Source: Solen grandis (Eukaryota > Mollusca > Bivalvia > Adapedonta > Solenidae). From it: a stretch of DNA of 64,000 nt. Where the stretch lies: the NCBI GenBank assembly GCA_021229015.1, contig CM037777.1, positions 57,419,608-57,483,607 of the forward strand, read 5' to 3'. How positions within the stretch are numbered: position 1 is the stretch's first letter; each line of letters opens with the position of its first letter. The position numbers and the translations under genes were made by a program. This document shows, piece by piece, positions 48,103-57,789 of the stretch. The notes beneath the pieces are model-generated. The model was not told the origin of the DNA. It searched no databases and was given only the letters and a program-made list of their open reading frames with translations.

Positions 48103-48784
48103 GAACTTTATTCACAATCATGGAGAATTGGCCTGTAATCTTGAATACAAAACCCTTTCAGGAAGTGCATTACTTGCAGATTGTTTTACTTTTACAACAG
48201 ATGCATATATCACTTCATTGATAAGACTAACATAGCAAAAGCTTGTAGAGGAACTGACATCTCTCACACGACTGTTCAAGATTACTATTTCAATTTAAAA
48301 CTTTTTTAAAGCGTGTGTACCAAAAGAATTAACAGGCTGGTACTAAATTGTTATGGAAATAGAGCTTAATGTGACATGTGATTCAAAACTAAGTCTCCAT
48401 GATCCATCAACAAATGGAAATATGTCAAAATCGTCACACGTCTCAGCACTTCTATTACATGTTTCAGATTAAGTCTGTAGCTTCAATAAAATGTAATTTA
48501 ATCAATTCACACAAAATTCACATGATTATTATTATCTTTTGAATTCTGATGTGAAAGTAATGGGTGAGACGATAGGGCTTGTATGGGGCCACCGTGTGGA
48601 GAAAACTGTGAAGCCGAGTCATCCCTCATCGTGCGGAATAAATAATGACCACTCAGTGTTTCTCATTTTCACCTTAGCAGGAGGATTTTGCACACTTTAT
48701 AGAAATTTACATCCATGAACAAATAAATCGGTGTGAAGATTCACAAGTCTGAAATATCATAGATGATACTATGACTACAGGATT

Positions 48785-49133
48785 GGTGAGAATACGAGAA
48801 ACAGCCTCGACTGGTTTACTATATGGTGAGAATACGAGAAACAGCCTCGACTGGTTTACTATATGGTGAGAATAGAGAAATAGCCTTGACTGGTTTACTA
48901 TATGGTGAGAAACAGCCTCGACTGGTTTACTATATGGTGAGAATAGAGAAATAGCCTTGACTGGTTTACTATATGGTGAGAATATGAGAAACAGCCTCGA
49001 CTGGTTTACTATATGATGAGAATACGAGAAACAGCCTCGACTGGTTTACTATATGGTGAGAATACGAGAAACAGCCTTGACCAGTTTACTATATGGTGAG
49101 AATACGGGAAACGCTCCTAACCAGTGTTCACTA
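48785..49133. repeat. 40-bp minisatellite, ~8-9 copies
   Basis: Unit GGTGAGAATACGAGAAACAG followed by CCTCGACTGGTTTACTATAT. Some copies have GAATAGAGAAATAGCCTTG, and one has lost GAATACGA. The last copy is diverged. No recognised host element was found. Confidence 0.93.
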
Positions 49134-49575
49134 ACTGTCCTCTTTTCTCTTAAATTGGGCAAGATTAAAAAACATCCTTCAAAATATGTTGAGGGTAACA
49201 AAGTACAATTTTGTAAGTTATTAAATAACGCTATATGTTATAGGTCTTTTTTGCATTTGTCAATTATGTAAAGATTTGAATTTCTGTTTCAGTTCATCAT
49301 GTAAAAACCTCTATCACTTGAATCTCCGTGTTTCAGATTCAAGTACATTCCTGAGTTTTTAATATTATCTACATTCTATAAATAACTGGATAGCAAAGTA
49401 TTTCCATGGAAATTAGGCATGTGAAAGTTTGAATATTTGCATTGCAAAAAATATTTCAATTCAATATTCAGCATGACAAATAATTGGAATTTTCAACATT
49501 TTTCTTTATTTTATAAACCATAAAATTAAAAAACACATAAATAATTAAAAAATATGGTCAGTCCTTTTTCCATAT

Positions 49576-50417
49576 GAAACAAGAGCTGTCCATAAGACAG
49601 CGCGCTCGACTTTTCTCAGTTCGCCATTAAAGAAAGGGCCAATCTTTGATGTTATTAGAGGTTGTTGCCCAACCTATTTGCTATTTGTAAATACAGCCAA
49701 AAAATATCTAAGTATAAAAGGGTAAAATTGAAAATACACTGCATATAGGATTATGGGCCCTGCCAGTAAAGTTGAGGTAGTGTGGGTAAACAATAAATAA
49801 GTATTCCAAGTTATGGTGGAATACCTGTGATAGTATTGAAAATATACAACTTTGTAAAAAAATTAACCATGATTTCGGCTGTTATCTAAGTATGAAAGGG
49901 GCATAATTCAAGAAGTAGTACAGCCAGGGTTATGGGCCTTGCTAGTAAGGCAGAGGTAGTGATGAAAATGTGATAGTGCAACTATGTAAAAAAATTACCA
50001 TGATTTTGGTTGTTTTCTAAGTATGAAAGTGGCATAACTTAAGAAGTAGTACAGCAAGAGTTATGGGCCTTCTTAGTAAGGTAGAGGTAATGATGGTGAA
50101 TATGTATTTGAAGTTTCAGTTGAATACCTTAGATAGTATTGAAGATATACAACTTTGTAAAAACTTTAACCTTGATTTTGGCTGTTTTGTAAGTATGAAA
50201 GGGGCATAACTCCAAAAATAGGGTAGCCAGGGTTGTGGGCCTTAGAAGTAAGGTAGAAGTGATGATGGTGAATAAGTATTTTAAGTTTGGGTGGAATACC
50301 TTTGATAGTATTTAAGTTATTGATGTTTGAAAAAAACTTTAACTTTGTGTTGCAACGCCGACGCCGACGCCCGAGTGACAGTATAAGCTCTCATTTTCTT
50401 CGAAAAGTCGAGCTAAA
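49576..50417. mobile_element. ~840-bp dispersed element of unknown class
   Basis: Starts AACAAGAGCTGTCCATAAGA followed by CAGCGCGCTCGACTTTTCTC and ends with TTCGAAAAGTCGAGCTAAAA, so CGACTTTTCTC and GAAAAGTCGAGC are inverted at the two ends. Inside, a block AAGTATGAAAGGGGCATAA followed by GTTATGGGCCTT and GGTAGAGGTA-like text recurs four times (49709, 49890, 50019, 50191), and AAATATACAACTTTGTAAAA recurs. The end has an ACGCCGACGCCGACGCCC patch. I take it as a non-autonomous transposon; the superfamily is uncertain. No coding frame. Confidence 0.6.
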
Positions 50418-50524
50418 AAGGAAAACTTGATTCAAACTTCTTTTTAATTCATAATGAAGTATTTCAGTGACAGCTTTTTCAACAATTATGATAAAAATAT
50501 TGTCATGAAACCATCTGTATACCA

Positions 50525-50650
50525 TTGGTCCCAGTGGCTCAGTGGTTAGGGAGTCCACCCTGGAATAGTGAGGTTGTGCTGTTTGATCCATGACATACCA
50601 AAGTCGTATACAAGACAGGATGCCAACACTCATCTGTTAAAAGTGCTTTG
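50525..50650 (+). repeat. SINE head fragment (family B-like)
   Basis: CCCAGTGGCTCAGTGGTTAG (A-box region) and TTGTGCTGTTTGATCCATGA (B-box region) followed by CATACCAAAGTCGTATA, as in the family B head. The body is not recognisable afterwards. Confidence 0.6.
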
Positions 50651-51064
50651 AGTAAAGGGTTATATTAAAGTTTTTGCAGAACAACAACAACTATGACAAC
50701 GATAACCTAGCATTCATAATAGCTCAACTTTTTCTTCAAAACAGAAAATAGTATTGGCATAGCTCTCTTGATTGCCGTTAAGGTGATAAATTTTTAAAAA
50801 AAATGACAAGTCAGGGTTTCCAAATGTATGAGTTTTTTTACAATCAATAATCAATATTTTAGTCATTTGAAGGTTTTGTCTATTGAAATAGGTATGAGCA
50901 GAGTAAATAATAAATGGAAGTACATAAGATCTTCTTTTTATGTTTCCACATTGATTTTTGAAGCATGTTATTTGAAAAGTGAAAAAGCTAATTAGTTGAC
51001 TTATGAGAATTTTTATAATGAGAAATTTTGTATGTACTTAAAAAATATTACTAAATAAACTCAA

Positions 51065-51127
51065 TCAAAATTTGTTTGTTTGTTTGTTTATCGGGTTTAA
51101 CATCCCATCGACAGTATTTCAGTCATT
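51065..51127 (-). repeat. SINE/LINE-type tail fragment
   Basis: A (TTTG)n run followed by TTTATCGGGTTTAACATCCC and ATCGACAGTATTTCAGTCAT, which is the 3' end of family B in reverse. No body follows, so the copy is severely 5'-truncated. Confidence 0.7.
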
Positions 51128-51458
51128 CAATCAAAATTTAAAATTGCATTTATGTAGAAGAATTCAAACAACAACCATTATAAGTCAATCCAAAATGTAA
51201 CACTGTTTAAGCTAGAAGCCTTAAACTGTTTTATTGTTGTTGTACAAATAGAGAGTTGTTTTTCTTTTTATATAATTGTTCATGCTAAATCTTGCTACAA
51301 AATTATTTCAAACAAGGAACAAAAAATATACAAACAATGCTTCCTGATAAAGGCATGGGTACAAAACTTAGATTAAACAAAGAAATAATGTAATTAAGGA
51401 TATTGTTACCTAATTTGGAGGACCCACTGTATAAAAGTACATGCAATATTATAACATT

Positions 51459-51751
51459 TAAATTGTCCCACTGACAGTATTTCAGTCATTTAAAGATATG
51501 TCTACTTGAGACATATATAGTGCTGCCACACTGCAGTATCACCCCATAGATATGTGGCATGATATCACACCAAGTCACATTATCCGGACACCATGTCAAC
51601 CAGTTCTGGAACTCCCCTTATATGCTGAGCACCAAGCAAGGGAGCGATACCAGTTCCATTTTTTACAACTTTGGTATGTCGCGGCCAAAGATCAAACCCA
51701 CAACCTCCTGATTCCAGGGCGGAGGCTCTACCTCTTGGCCACCAGGACTGG
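51459..51751 (-). mobile_element. Family B SINE, near full length
   Basis: In order: TGTCCCACTGACAGTATTTC, AGACATATATAGTGCTGCCA, ATGTGGCATGATATCACACC, TTATATGCTGAGCACCAAGC, TTTGGTATGTCGCGGCC and the reversed head AAGATCAAACCCACAACCTC and CCTCTTGGCCACCAGGACTG. On the minus strand the head reads as A box TGGCCAAGAGG and B box GGTTTGATCTT. Confidence 0.85.
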
Positions 51752-52368
51752 TTTTAAAAACAAATAAAAATCTGAATATTTATGATATTACACACTAATG
51801 TCTTTTTATTTTGAGGGGAGGGGGGTATATTTTTTCTCTATTTTATAATTATACATTAATTTAAATCACAATAACAAAGAAATATTTCAAAAGGTCCATA
51901 GCATTACTACATTACATCCGATACCCTCTCTCATGGAGCGGAAGAATCAGGAGGGCTTATCTCAGCATACTTTCAACATTTCCTTCTTTCAAAAAGATCA
52001 ATCAATCATCTCCTCTCAAATATTGATTGACAACTTCACCGTGGAAAATTCATTATAAAGGATAACTCAGCGGAACAATACACTGTGCATTTTAAGCCAT
52101 GTTTATATGGGCTGACTTTAATACAGGATAATAGAGTTATCATTTTTTAATTGGACTCCAGTGATGAAAATGAACCGACGTTGAAAGGAACCTTTAGCTG
52201 GGCTGAAAAAAATCCGCGAAAGCTAGCACCAGGCCTGTCGAAATAATCCCCAAAGCTTTATGACGTAATTTATTAATGCACAACGTCTGGCATGCGCCAA
52301 GCTTGCACATATCAATGATTTGATGTGTCTTTTAAGTTACCTGACAGTACGACTCCATGCAGTGTAAC
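51752..52368. other. DNA without recognisable gene, before the gap
   Basis: Nothing recognised. 52080-52340 is of mixed composition and runs into the gap. Confidence 0.45.
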
Positions 52369-52468
52369 NNNNNNNNNNNNNNNNNNNNNNNNNNNNNNNN
52401 NNNNNNNNNNNNNNNNNNNNNNNNNNNNNNNNNNNNNNNNNNNNNNNNNNNNNNNNNNNNNNNNNNNN
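52369..52468. other. Assembly gap (100 N)
   Basis: Exactly 100 N bases. Size and content unknown. Confidence 0.99.
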
Positions 52469-52906
52469 AGTACTGTTTAAATTTCAGTAAATTAATATTC
52501 ATTAGGTACATAAATATTCATGAGGTAAAGGGTATCTATAAATTATACTCTGTGATTGTAGCTTACAAGACTTAAAATGTTTAAAATACCAATCAATTAT
52601 CATTAAAAGTTCAGTGTCAGGTTTATCTCAAGGATCTGATAATGTAGACTCCAGTCAAGCTGATGGTCCACCATTGTGTCATCTGCCTCCCATCTCTGCC
52701 ATGATGAAGATGTCTTCCTCCTTGGCCTGGCCCTACCTATCATCACCTATTCCTATCATAACTCCATCGGTAGAGAGTCCATTATGTGTGATAATGTTTT
52801 GGTCTACAGTGGCAGTCAGAAGGGTCCTCTTCCGTTGAAGTGTCTCACACCTACCCTTTATCTACAGGGTCTTGCTGATGGCAGGTGGGGTCGTGACCTT
52901 TGGGCT

Positions 52907-53137
52907 TCAACATACTAACACTGTCGGTGTGGGAACCACAGAACTTCTCTCTTTCTCTAACAATACTAACTCTCTTCCGTCATCCCCTAATACCTTTTCA
53001 ATGTTGTCACAAAATCCTTTTACTAAGCATTCTTTTTCTGTTGTATCAGGACAAAGTTTTACAATCTGTTGTCTTTTAGTTTCTGTAATTTTCTCCACCC
53101 CTCCCCCCCCCCCCCCCCACACACACAACATACACAA
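52907..53137 (-). pseudogene. Unrecognised minus-strand ORF, possibly decayed
   Basis: A 76-residue frame on the minus strand. After a G-rich low-complexity start it reads like a charged, mixed protein segment (ETKRQQIVKLCPDTTEKECL, DNIEKVLGDDGRELVLLEKE). The same frame continues beyond the stop at 52907 as open stretches broken by several stops (for example TATVDQNIITHNGLSTDGVM). This suggests an old coding segment, perhaps of a transposable element or retrocopy. No family is recognised. The first residues come from a poly-G and CA-type repeat (53098-53130) and are not part of any protein. Confidence 0.25.
53098..53130. repeat. Poly-C and AC low-complexity tract
   Basis: CCCCTCCC followed by about 17 C and ACACACACAAC. 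It is prone to slippage and a likely site of base-count error. Confidence 0.9.
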
Positions 53138-53879
53138 AGAGCTTCAACTTCATATCAGCTAAGATCTTAGATTAGAAGTTACAAAGTCTTTTAAGAACAT
53201 GAAATATTTGTAAGCTCATCTTTTAATTTCACAGTTAAAAAATCTCATTCAGGCAGGAACTTTTTTAGACTAGGCTTAATCTTATTAAACTTTACCTGAA
53301 TATTTATCAAGATATTGTATTTTGTATTACATGTAGTACCTTCCATTTCGATCTCATTATTCTCTACATCGAGTACTGAAATGATTTTCTACCATCATGC
53401 CAGTATAAGGCTGCAGCGGAATTGAAAGTATCTGGGACACTACACAGAATGTTAAACCGACATTTTCTTGTTCACCAATATTATGATTCTAACTAAGCAT
53501 GGCATTTCAATCAAGGATCTAGTTAGCTAGGAAAGCAGATCAGAGAAGGTAATTTCCTTTTCTTTCATCACCATGGATGATCCTTGCTGGTGTCCTACAG
53601 AGATTGGTTCTAATATGATTATCCCCTTCCCAGGTAAAGACTGGAGTACCATTTCTATAATCTCAAATAACAGAAACCTAAGTGTAATTCCCTGTAGAAG
53701 TGTTGACTCCTGAGCTCTGTTGCCACCATGGGCAAAATATTTTTATGAGCAAAGGGGTTGGGATATGTTTAAAAAAAAAAACAGACTCGATATAAAGTGT
53801 AATATTGGTACCTCATTTCCCATTAAACACTTGTGTTTATCACAAAAAGAATAAGTTTAAATATATATTTTTGTATTTT

Positions 53880-53991
53880 TGTGTCACTTGCTGTAGGCAG
53901 AGATGACACATAGGTATAATTTCTCCATTTTCTGCCTGTCTTGTCTGTCAGTTACATATTTCCCATCATGCTTCCATCAGCAGGTGACATA
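53880..53991 (-). mobile_element. GACA mini-MITE, inverted copy
   Basis: Begins TGTGTCACTTGCTGTAGGCA and ends CATCAGCAGGTGACAT. The core in reverse is CTGCCTGTCTTGTCTGTCAG. It is more diverged than the 2885 copy. Confidence 0.65.
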
Positions 53992-54542
53992 TGAGTTCCA
54001 AGAAACACTTCTTGTTTTATAATAGCCTTAGATCCTCCAAACTTACTTCTTTAATACTTCAGAAGTGTTTCACTATTCTTGTTTCCCCTTGTACAAAAAC
54101 CTAAATATATTAATTCATGACAAATATTGTTATAAAAGTTAACTTTTAATGTCAACTTCTAGTTTCTATTTTAGTTCAATATTTTCCTAAACCAGACTGA
54201 TTATTTAATATGTTCTTGCCCTAATTAAAATTTTGAAATTTTGTGTATTACTTAGTTATGTATTATTTGGAGAATTTGATTCAGATGATAAATGTAATCC
54301 TTTAAAGACATTGGCATTAATTAGTTTTTATTTATTTATTTTTTTAATAATTCACAGGTTGATCTGGTTTTGTACACCATGATAAAAACCATTGAAAAAC
54401 CTGATCAAATGGACGGCAGTGTTCAATCTGATCTGGTTTCACTGTTGTGTTTTCCAAGATACAAAAGACTATAGTGAACAGTTTAATATTAGGCTCAGAA
54501 CCTACCAACATACTTTGTACTATGCAATACTTAAAATCTTAA

Positions 54543-54776
54543 CCCCTTCCCTCATAGAGGACACCATGAATAGACCTATGCGAACAGCATAAAACCAGAT
54601 CAGCCTGGGAGTAACTCGCAGGCTGATCAGGTTTTATGCTGTTCGCTGCTCCTCAGTGGTCTGGAAATGAGGATTTTGTAATTAAATTTGGTAAGGTTTA
54701 ACTGTGGTTTTCTGCAGATCAGGCTTTATGTGGTACCTACTGAGTGCGTCAAAATGAGTCTATATGAGGGAAAGGG
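54543..54776 (+). mobile_element. TTAA-flanked hairpin MITE, copy 6 (234 bp)
   Basis: Full-length copy with TTAA on both sides (54539-54542 and 54777-54780) and hairpin core at about 54580-54646. The left terminus is CCCCTTCCCTCATA, one change from consensus. One hairpin position differs (CCTGGGAG for CCTGCGAG). Confidence 0.92.
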
Positions 54777-56274
54777 TTAAATAATTTTAGAGAATACATT
54801 CCACTATTCTTGTTTTATTACTAAGTTTTATAACTAACCCTTATATAGATGACTAAGTTAATACAAATAGTCACCATACTGATGAACAAAATTTGTTAAA
54901 CAATTGAAAAAATTTGCCATTTTTGTTTAGGAGTATACATCCTTAAATATTTAGGTATGTACTTAGTACTAAGTAAGACTGGTATAATTGAGACTTGATG
55001 AGCCAAAGTTGCAGGCTGATCTAGATTTATACTAGTTGCATAGGTCATTCACTAAATTAAAAAGGGTTGAACATATCTGAGTTTAACACCTTCCTGACTA
55101 AGCATCTGTTTGAAAGGTATTCAGTAATTACTGTCGTAGACGCAAATGTTCATGTTTTTCTGATATCCATCATTCCACAGCTATTAAATGTTCTACAATT
55201 TAGTTTGGTGGACAACATTAATAGATATTAACAATTTATGAACTGGGTACAATTTTACGTTTTAAGTAAAGATTTATACCAGCGGCATTGAAAACAGCGA
55301 GATCATTTGTAACTTTACAATATATAAGTGTAACATTATATTGTAGTGTAATAAATAATGCTGGACATTTCTGGTTTTCCCCTTTCTGATATCTTCATAA
55401 CAGAAACATAAATTCTGATAATGAGTAGAAAGTATTTTTATGGTTTCATATCAAAAAGGCTTGGATGCACACATAATGTATGAGTGTATCCAAAGTTTGG
55501 GTCAAAACTCATTGAGCCGATACAATTGAAACTTTGTTTGCTGACAAAATATTTTGAATAAAAAAACTCAGCAGAATAAAGGAGATTTTAACATACTGCC
55601 ATTATGTCTATTTAACTTTTTTCATTTAAATCAGAAAAATTATCTATTGACAAGGAAGAATTTCAAAGCTTATCAAAAAAATTTAGTGGAAAATATTGTA
55701 AAGCTAAGAAATGAAATAAAGACATAATAATTAAGAAATTATGCTTCAAAGAAAATAAATGTTTGAGTATTTTCTCTGCGGGGGAGGTGTGTGTGTGTGT
55801 GTGTGGGGGGGGGTGATGTTCATTAGAGGTTACAGGTGCTGTTTACTATTACCAAGCTCCTCGTCACTTTGGGTTTGACTCCCTGTCAGGTCATTAAAAA
55901 GCCTCCTAGCTCATCTTCAGTAGATTTTAGTGGTTATACCAGGTTGCTTTTTTTAGCACTTGGGATTTACCAATATCCTTTAATATGAGAGTGATTATAA
56001 AACATTGACTGTACAATGTTATAAAATTTACTTCAAAGGAGAAAAATAAAAGTGGAAACGGATAAAGAATTTAGTTATGTAACAACTGGTACCATTTCAC
56101 ATTGGGTTATTAAATAGTCGGGTACCAGGCTGTGTAGCCAAAATCACAGATACCCATCTCTGTACCAGTTGACAGTCTCTGATCTTTTTCACAGTCACTC
56201 ACTAAACACCAAACTCATTCAAGACCCCCAAACCCAGCGACAACCAGCTTATGCCTTCAGGTATTTTTTCTCAG
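54777..56274. other. AT-rich DNA without confirmed gene
   Basis: 55010-55070 has a relic of the TTAA MITE right half (TTGCAGGCTGATCTAGATTT, GCATAGGTCATTCACT). 54830-54990 and 55200-55320 weakly match 40.4-40.9 kb. 55788-55815 is a (GT)n then (G)n tract. 55850-55950 has a weak tRNA-like B-box trace. Confidence 0.45.
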
Positions 56275-56352
56275 TGATGGAGCCTCTGTCTGGTCAGACA
56301 AAAGGTCTTGATGATGGAGATTCCAATAAATTGTGTATCCCCACCCACCTGG
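56275..56352 (+). CDS. Candidate 78-bp coding exon (unrecognised)
   Basis: The segment is bounded on the left by a strong-looking acceptor (GTATTTTTTCTCAG, ending 56274) and on the right by the donor GTACGTAA (56353). It is 78 bp, phase 1 on both sides, so it could be included or skipped without a frame change. Its only fully open frame reads MEPLSGQTKGLDDGDSNKLC then IPTHL, starting at ATG 56277. It could be an internal exon or the first coding exon. I do not recognise the peptide and see no partner exons. Chance splice motifs in AT-rich DNA are common, hence the low confidence. Confidence 0.3.
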
Positions 56353-56995
56353 GTACGTAAAAGTCACATTTTTCTGACAGAGAGGTGTGGTATTGGGTTT
56401 TAGCACTCCAGCACAACATATTTCTTCTCCAATTAGGCTAGTGATTTTGACACTGTTTAGACCGTGGTATCCTTTTGTTTACTAATATTGGTGTTGTTTT
56501 TTTCAAGGGAGGTATATATGTAACACTAGTAGATAATAAAACATTCTAGGGATGCATTTGTTCAGTCCAGGGTGGAGTTTCGATAGAAACTGGGCATTTT
56601 GAAATTTGAATGAATATTTGAATGACTGTGAATAAATCCATATTGTGATTATAAAACGATTGTTGAAACTGGAATGATCATGATGGGCAAGTTATTATGA
56701 TTTTTTTCTCTTTATTTTTTTTTCATTTTTACTTTTTCCATTCAGCAGTTAAACTCTCAAATAAGATGTTTTTAGATGCTGTGTATATGCATAAGTTTCA
56801 GGCATATTGAACTATTTTAATGTCTTAACTTAAAAACATGAACTGAAATTCCAAATACTGGGTAAATACACTTCAGAGAAATATGTGTCAAGAACTTATC
56901 TTGGAAGTTTTATACTGTCTGCATTTTGCTTGGAAAATTCATGAGAGAAAGGTGCCACTTGCATAGTTTGTACCCTCATCCATCAAAACCTGAGG

Positions 56996-57196
56996 GGGCC
57001 TCCATGGCCGAGAGGGTAAAGTTGCTGACTTTAACACTCACTTAGCCCCTCACCGCGTGGGTTCAAATCCCAGCAGGGTCATTCGGATTTTCATGTGAGG
57101 AAGCATTTAGGGTCTTCCTCCACCTGAAATTAGCTGGACGTCGCTATATGACTGAAATACAGTCGAAGCGACGGTAAACCCAAATAGTCAAGTCAA
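56996..57196 (+). mobile_element. Family A SINE, complete with 14-bp target duplication
   Basis: Head: CCATGGCCGAGAGGGTAAAG (A-box region) and GTGGGTTCAAATCCCAGCAG (B-box region), spaced as in a class II Ser/Leu-like tRNA. Body: CATGTGAGGAAGCATTTAGG and TCTTCCTCCACCTGAAATTA. Tail: TATATGACTGAAATACAGTC then GAAGCGACGGTAAACCCAAA. The flanks ATCAAAACCTGAGG (56982-56995) and ATCAAAATCTGAGG (57197-57210) differ at one base and are the target duplication. About 200 bp, shorter than 61137-61386 by a central deletion. Confidence 0.92.
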
Positions 57197-57660
57197 ATCA
57201 AAATCTGAGGTTCTGAATGGATCTTCGTTACCTTATATGCGTTCAGACCCAGCTGTTATTTTTGAGCTTGTTCAAGACCTGCAGATCAATATGATATCTG
57301 CGTTAAATTCGGTAGGCTAATCATGTTGTATTAGCCATGTTATGATTGATCTGTCGTCAGAACTGATAATTAATTAACATTTGGTTCCCAGTGAGCTCTT
57401 GATTGATTTATAGATCCAGAAAATAATTACGCTGACATCACTTGTATCAGTATGTCTGTGGAAGTACTGAGAAATATTTATGAATCATATATCATACAGC
57501 AAAGGAGATAAAATGTTATCATTACATTTATGCTCAATCAACTATTTTGACCCTTAACCTCATGAATATTCATGTATAAATTTATGACTTAATGAATATT
57601 AGTTTCTTGAACTTTAAATGGTATATGAAAAGATAGATTTTTATTTACTATGCAACATAT

Positions 57661-57786
57661 GTGGAGTTTTATGAGCAAGCAGAGCAGACCCTGATCAGAT
57701 AGCTCCTGAAAGGAGCTGTCTGATCTAGGTTTGCTCTGTTTGCCATTGCGTCAAAATGAGTCTATAAATTACGAATTAATGGGTTA
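57661..57786 (+). repeat. Relative of the TTAA MITE with a different hairpin
   Basis: A hairpin of about 33-bp arms lies at 57675-57743 (GCAAGCAGAGCAGACCCTGA against CTAGGTTTGCTCTGTTTGC, loop GAA). It is followed by GCGTCAAAATGAGTCTATAA and, 12 bases later, TGGGTTAA. That right flank matches the right end of the 234-bp MITE, but the palindrome sequence is mostly different. The left terminus is not clear. Confidence 0.7.
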
Positions 57787-57789
57787 AAG

